From: Rhynchopus sp. YZ270_cl-10
Taxonomy: Eukaryota; Euglenozoa; Diplonemea; Diplonemida; Diplonemidae
Assembly: GCA_964035575.1 (NCBI GenBank)
Contig: OZ037911.1
Coordinates: 310,001 to 374,000, forward strand
DNA: 64,000 nt
Reading direction: 5' to 3'
A program made the position numbers and the translations under genes. Of the stretch, positions 63,294 through 64,000 are shown piece by piece. The notes beneath the pieces are model-generated. The model was given only the letters and a program-made list of their open reading frames with translations. It was not told the origin of the DNA and made no database searches. Positions within the stretch are counted from its first letter, which is position 1. Each line of letters starts with the position of its first letter.

Positions 63294-63420
63294 AAAAGTA
63301 GCGTACCGTGCGCCTGCGGCGCAAGATTGCAACCCACCCTTCCCTGACATAGTTTGGCTGTAAAAATGTGCGATTATGAGCGCAATTTTTTGAAATGTTG
63401 CGTACCGTGGCTTCTAGGAA
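63294..63420 (-). repeat. GCGCCGCAGGCGC repeat, inverted copy
   Basis: AGCGTACCGTGCGCCTGCGG, TTCCCTGACATAGTTTGGCT and GCGTACCGTGGCTTC, the inverse order of 5455-5580 and 51210-51325. A further GGCGAAGCCACGGTACGCAA follows on the plus strand at 63925. No gene lies between 62899 and 64000. Confidence 0.7.
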
Positions 63421-64000
63421 CCTTTGGGTGCCATGACCGCCCTTTCTTTGTTATAAATGTACTGGCTACTTACAATTCGTGTACCACGTGCGCCTGGTGC
63501 ACGAATTGCTATCAATTGGGTTTACAGCCAAGGGGGTTCAAGGCACACCACAACTGGCCCCAGCCGAAAAAACAACTTTGATTTTGGGTGGGTGGGTGAG
63601 AAAAAATGAATCCTCAGTTTTTGCCCCTGTTTGTTCAGGAAAAAATTCCTATATAAAACCCTGGGCAGGGGTCCTAACGCTGTTCTCAAAAAAATTAAAA
63701 ATGGTAACTTCAAGGTCACTTCTCGTTTTTTGAGGAGGAAAAAAAAAAACTTTCCCCCCTCAGAGGCGGTATGGCAACAACACAAGTGAAGTTGAAAAAG
63801 GTGCAAATTCCTCGGACATACACTGGACGTTGGTTATCGCCGTATCATAGGGACAGGGTACTAGATACATTTTTTTTCTTGTGAGGCAATTTTCGCAGCG
63901 GTCTGTGTCACCGTTTTGGTTCCTGGCGAAGCCACGGTACGCAACATTTCTAAAAAATGTTGCCATAAAATGGCACTATCGTTGGTAATTATCGTAAGTT

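Noticed and set aside
1-64000. tRNA genes
   Set aside because: I looked for paired A and B boxes with an acceptor stem on both strands and found none that folds; a covariance search could still find one.

Overview
The window is nuclear DNA of a unicellular eukaryote; I cannot name the lineage from sequence alone. Three things show it is eukaryotic: GT-AG introns that join reading frames exactly (47, 77, 125, 168 and 265 nt), secreted and membrane proteins with eukaryotic domains (sushi/CCP, WD40, claudin-like four-helix proteins), and a TSET/TPLATE-type coat subunit, a complex retained in plants and many protists but reduced or lost in animals and fungi. Genes are GC-richer than the flanks. 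The flanks are full of A/T homopolymers, palindromes and inverted-repeat elements.

Left part (1-12033), all on the minus strand: two tandem copies of a gene for a large secreted or surface protein (signal peptide, sushi domain, WD40-like propeller, Pro-Thr-Ala stalk of different length in each copy, one transmembrane helix), then a gene for a ubiquitin-like N-terminal domain protein. Middle left (13105-21759): a 735-bp hAT-type non-autonomous element with a perfect 8-bp target duplication, the C-terminal part of a LINE (RT-associated zinc knuckle, two Cys/His repeats, PCNA-box-like tail) running up to a short secreted-protein start, and a three-exon gene for the TPLATE-complex subunit TWD40-1.

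From 21.8 to 30.5 kb there is no complete gene. The stretch holds fold-back elements, short inverted-repeat elements, a repeated ~80-bp motif, a compound minisatellite (9-bp then 5-bp units) with a hAT-type element inserted at its end, and copies of a ~40-nt stem-loop. At 30.6-31.7 kb lie the last three exons of an unrecognised gene. At 34.2-38.2 kb a 1.35-kb fold-back element abuts an apparently complete hAT transposon with a spliced BED-finger transposase.

The right half (38.4-54.3 kb) is an array of five claudin-like four-transmembrane genes, all on the minus strand: four intact and one broken. The array has been opened by two large inverted-repeat elements (3.9 kb with TTCACA repeats, 2.27 kb with ACGAACA repeats), the second of which contains nested elements. 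From 54.3 kb to the end I see no gene, only further inverted-repeat elements, a poly(A)-ended retroposon-like unit, minisatellites and short dispersed repeats. The host genes look independent of one another. The main story is local gene duplication combined with heavy colonisation by cut-and-paste elements.
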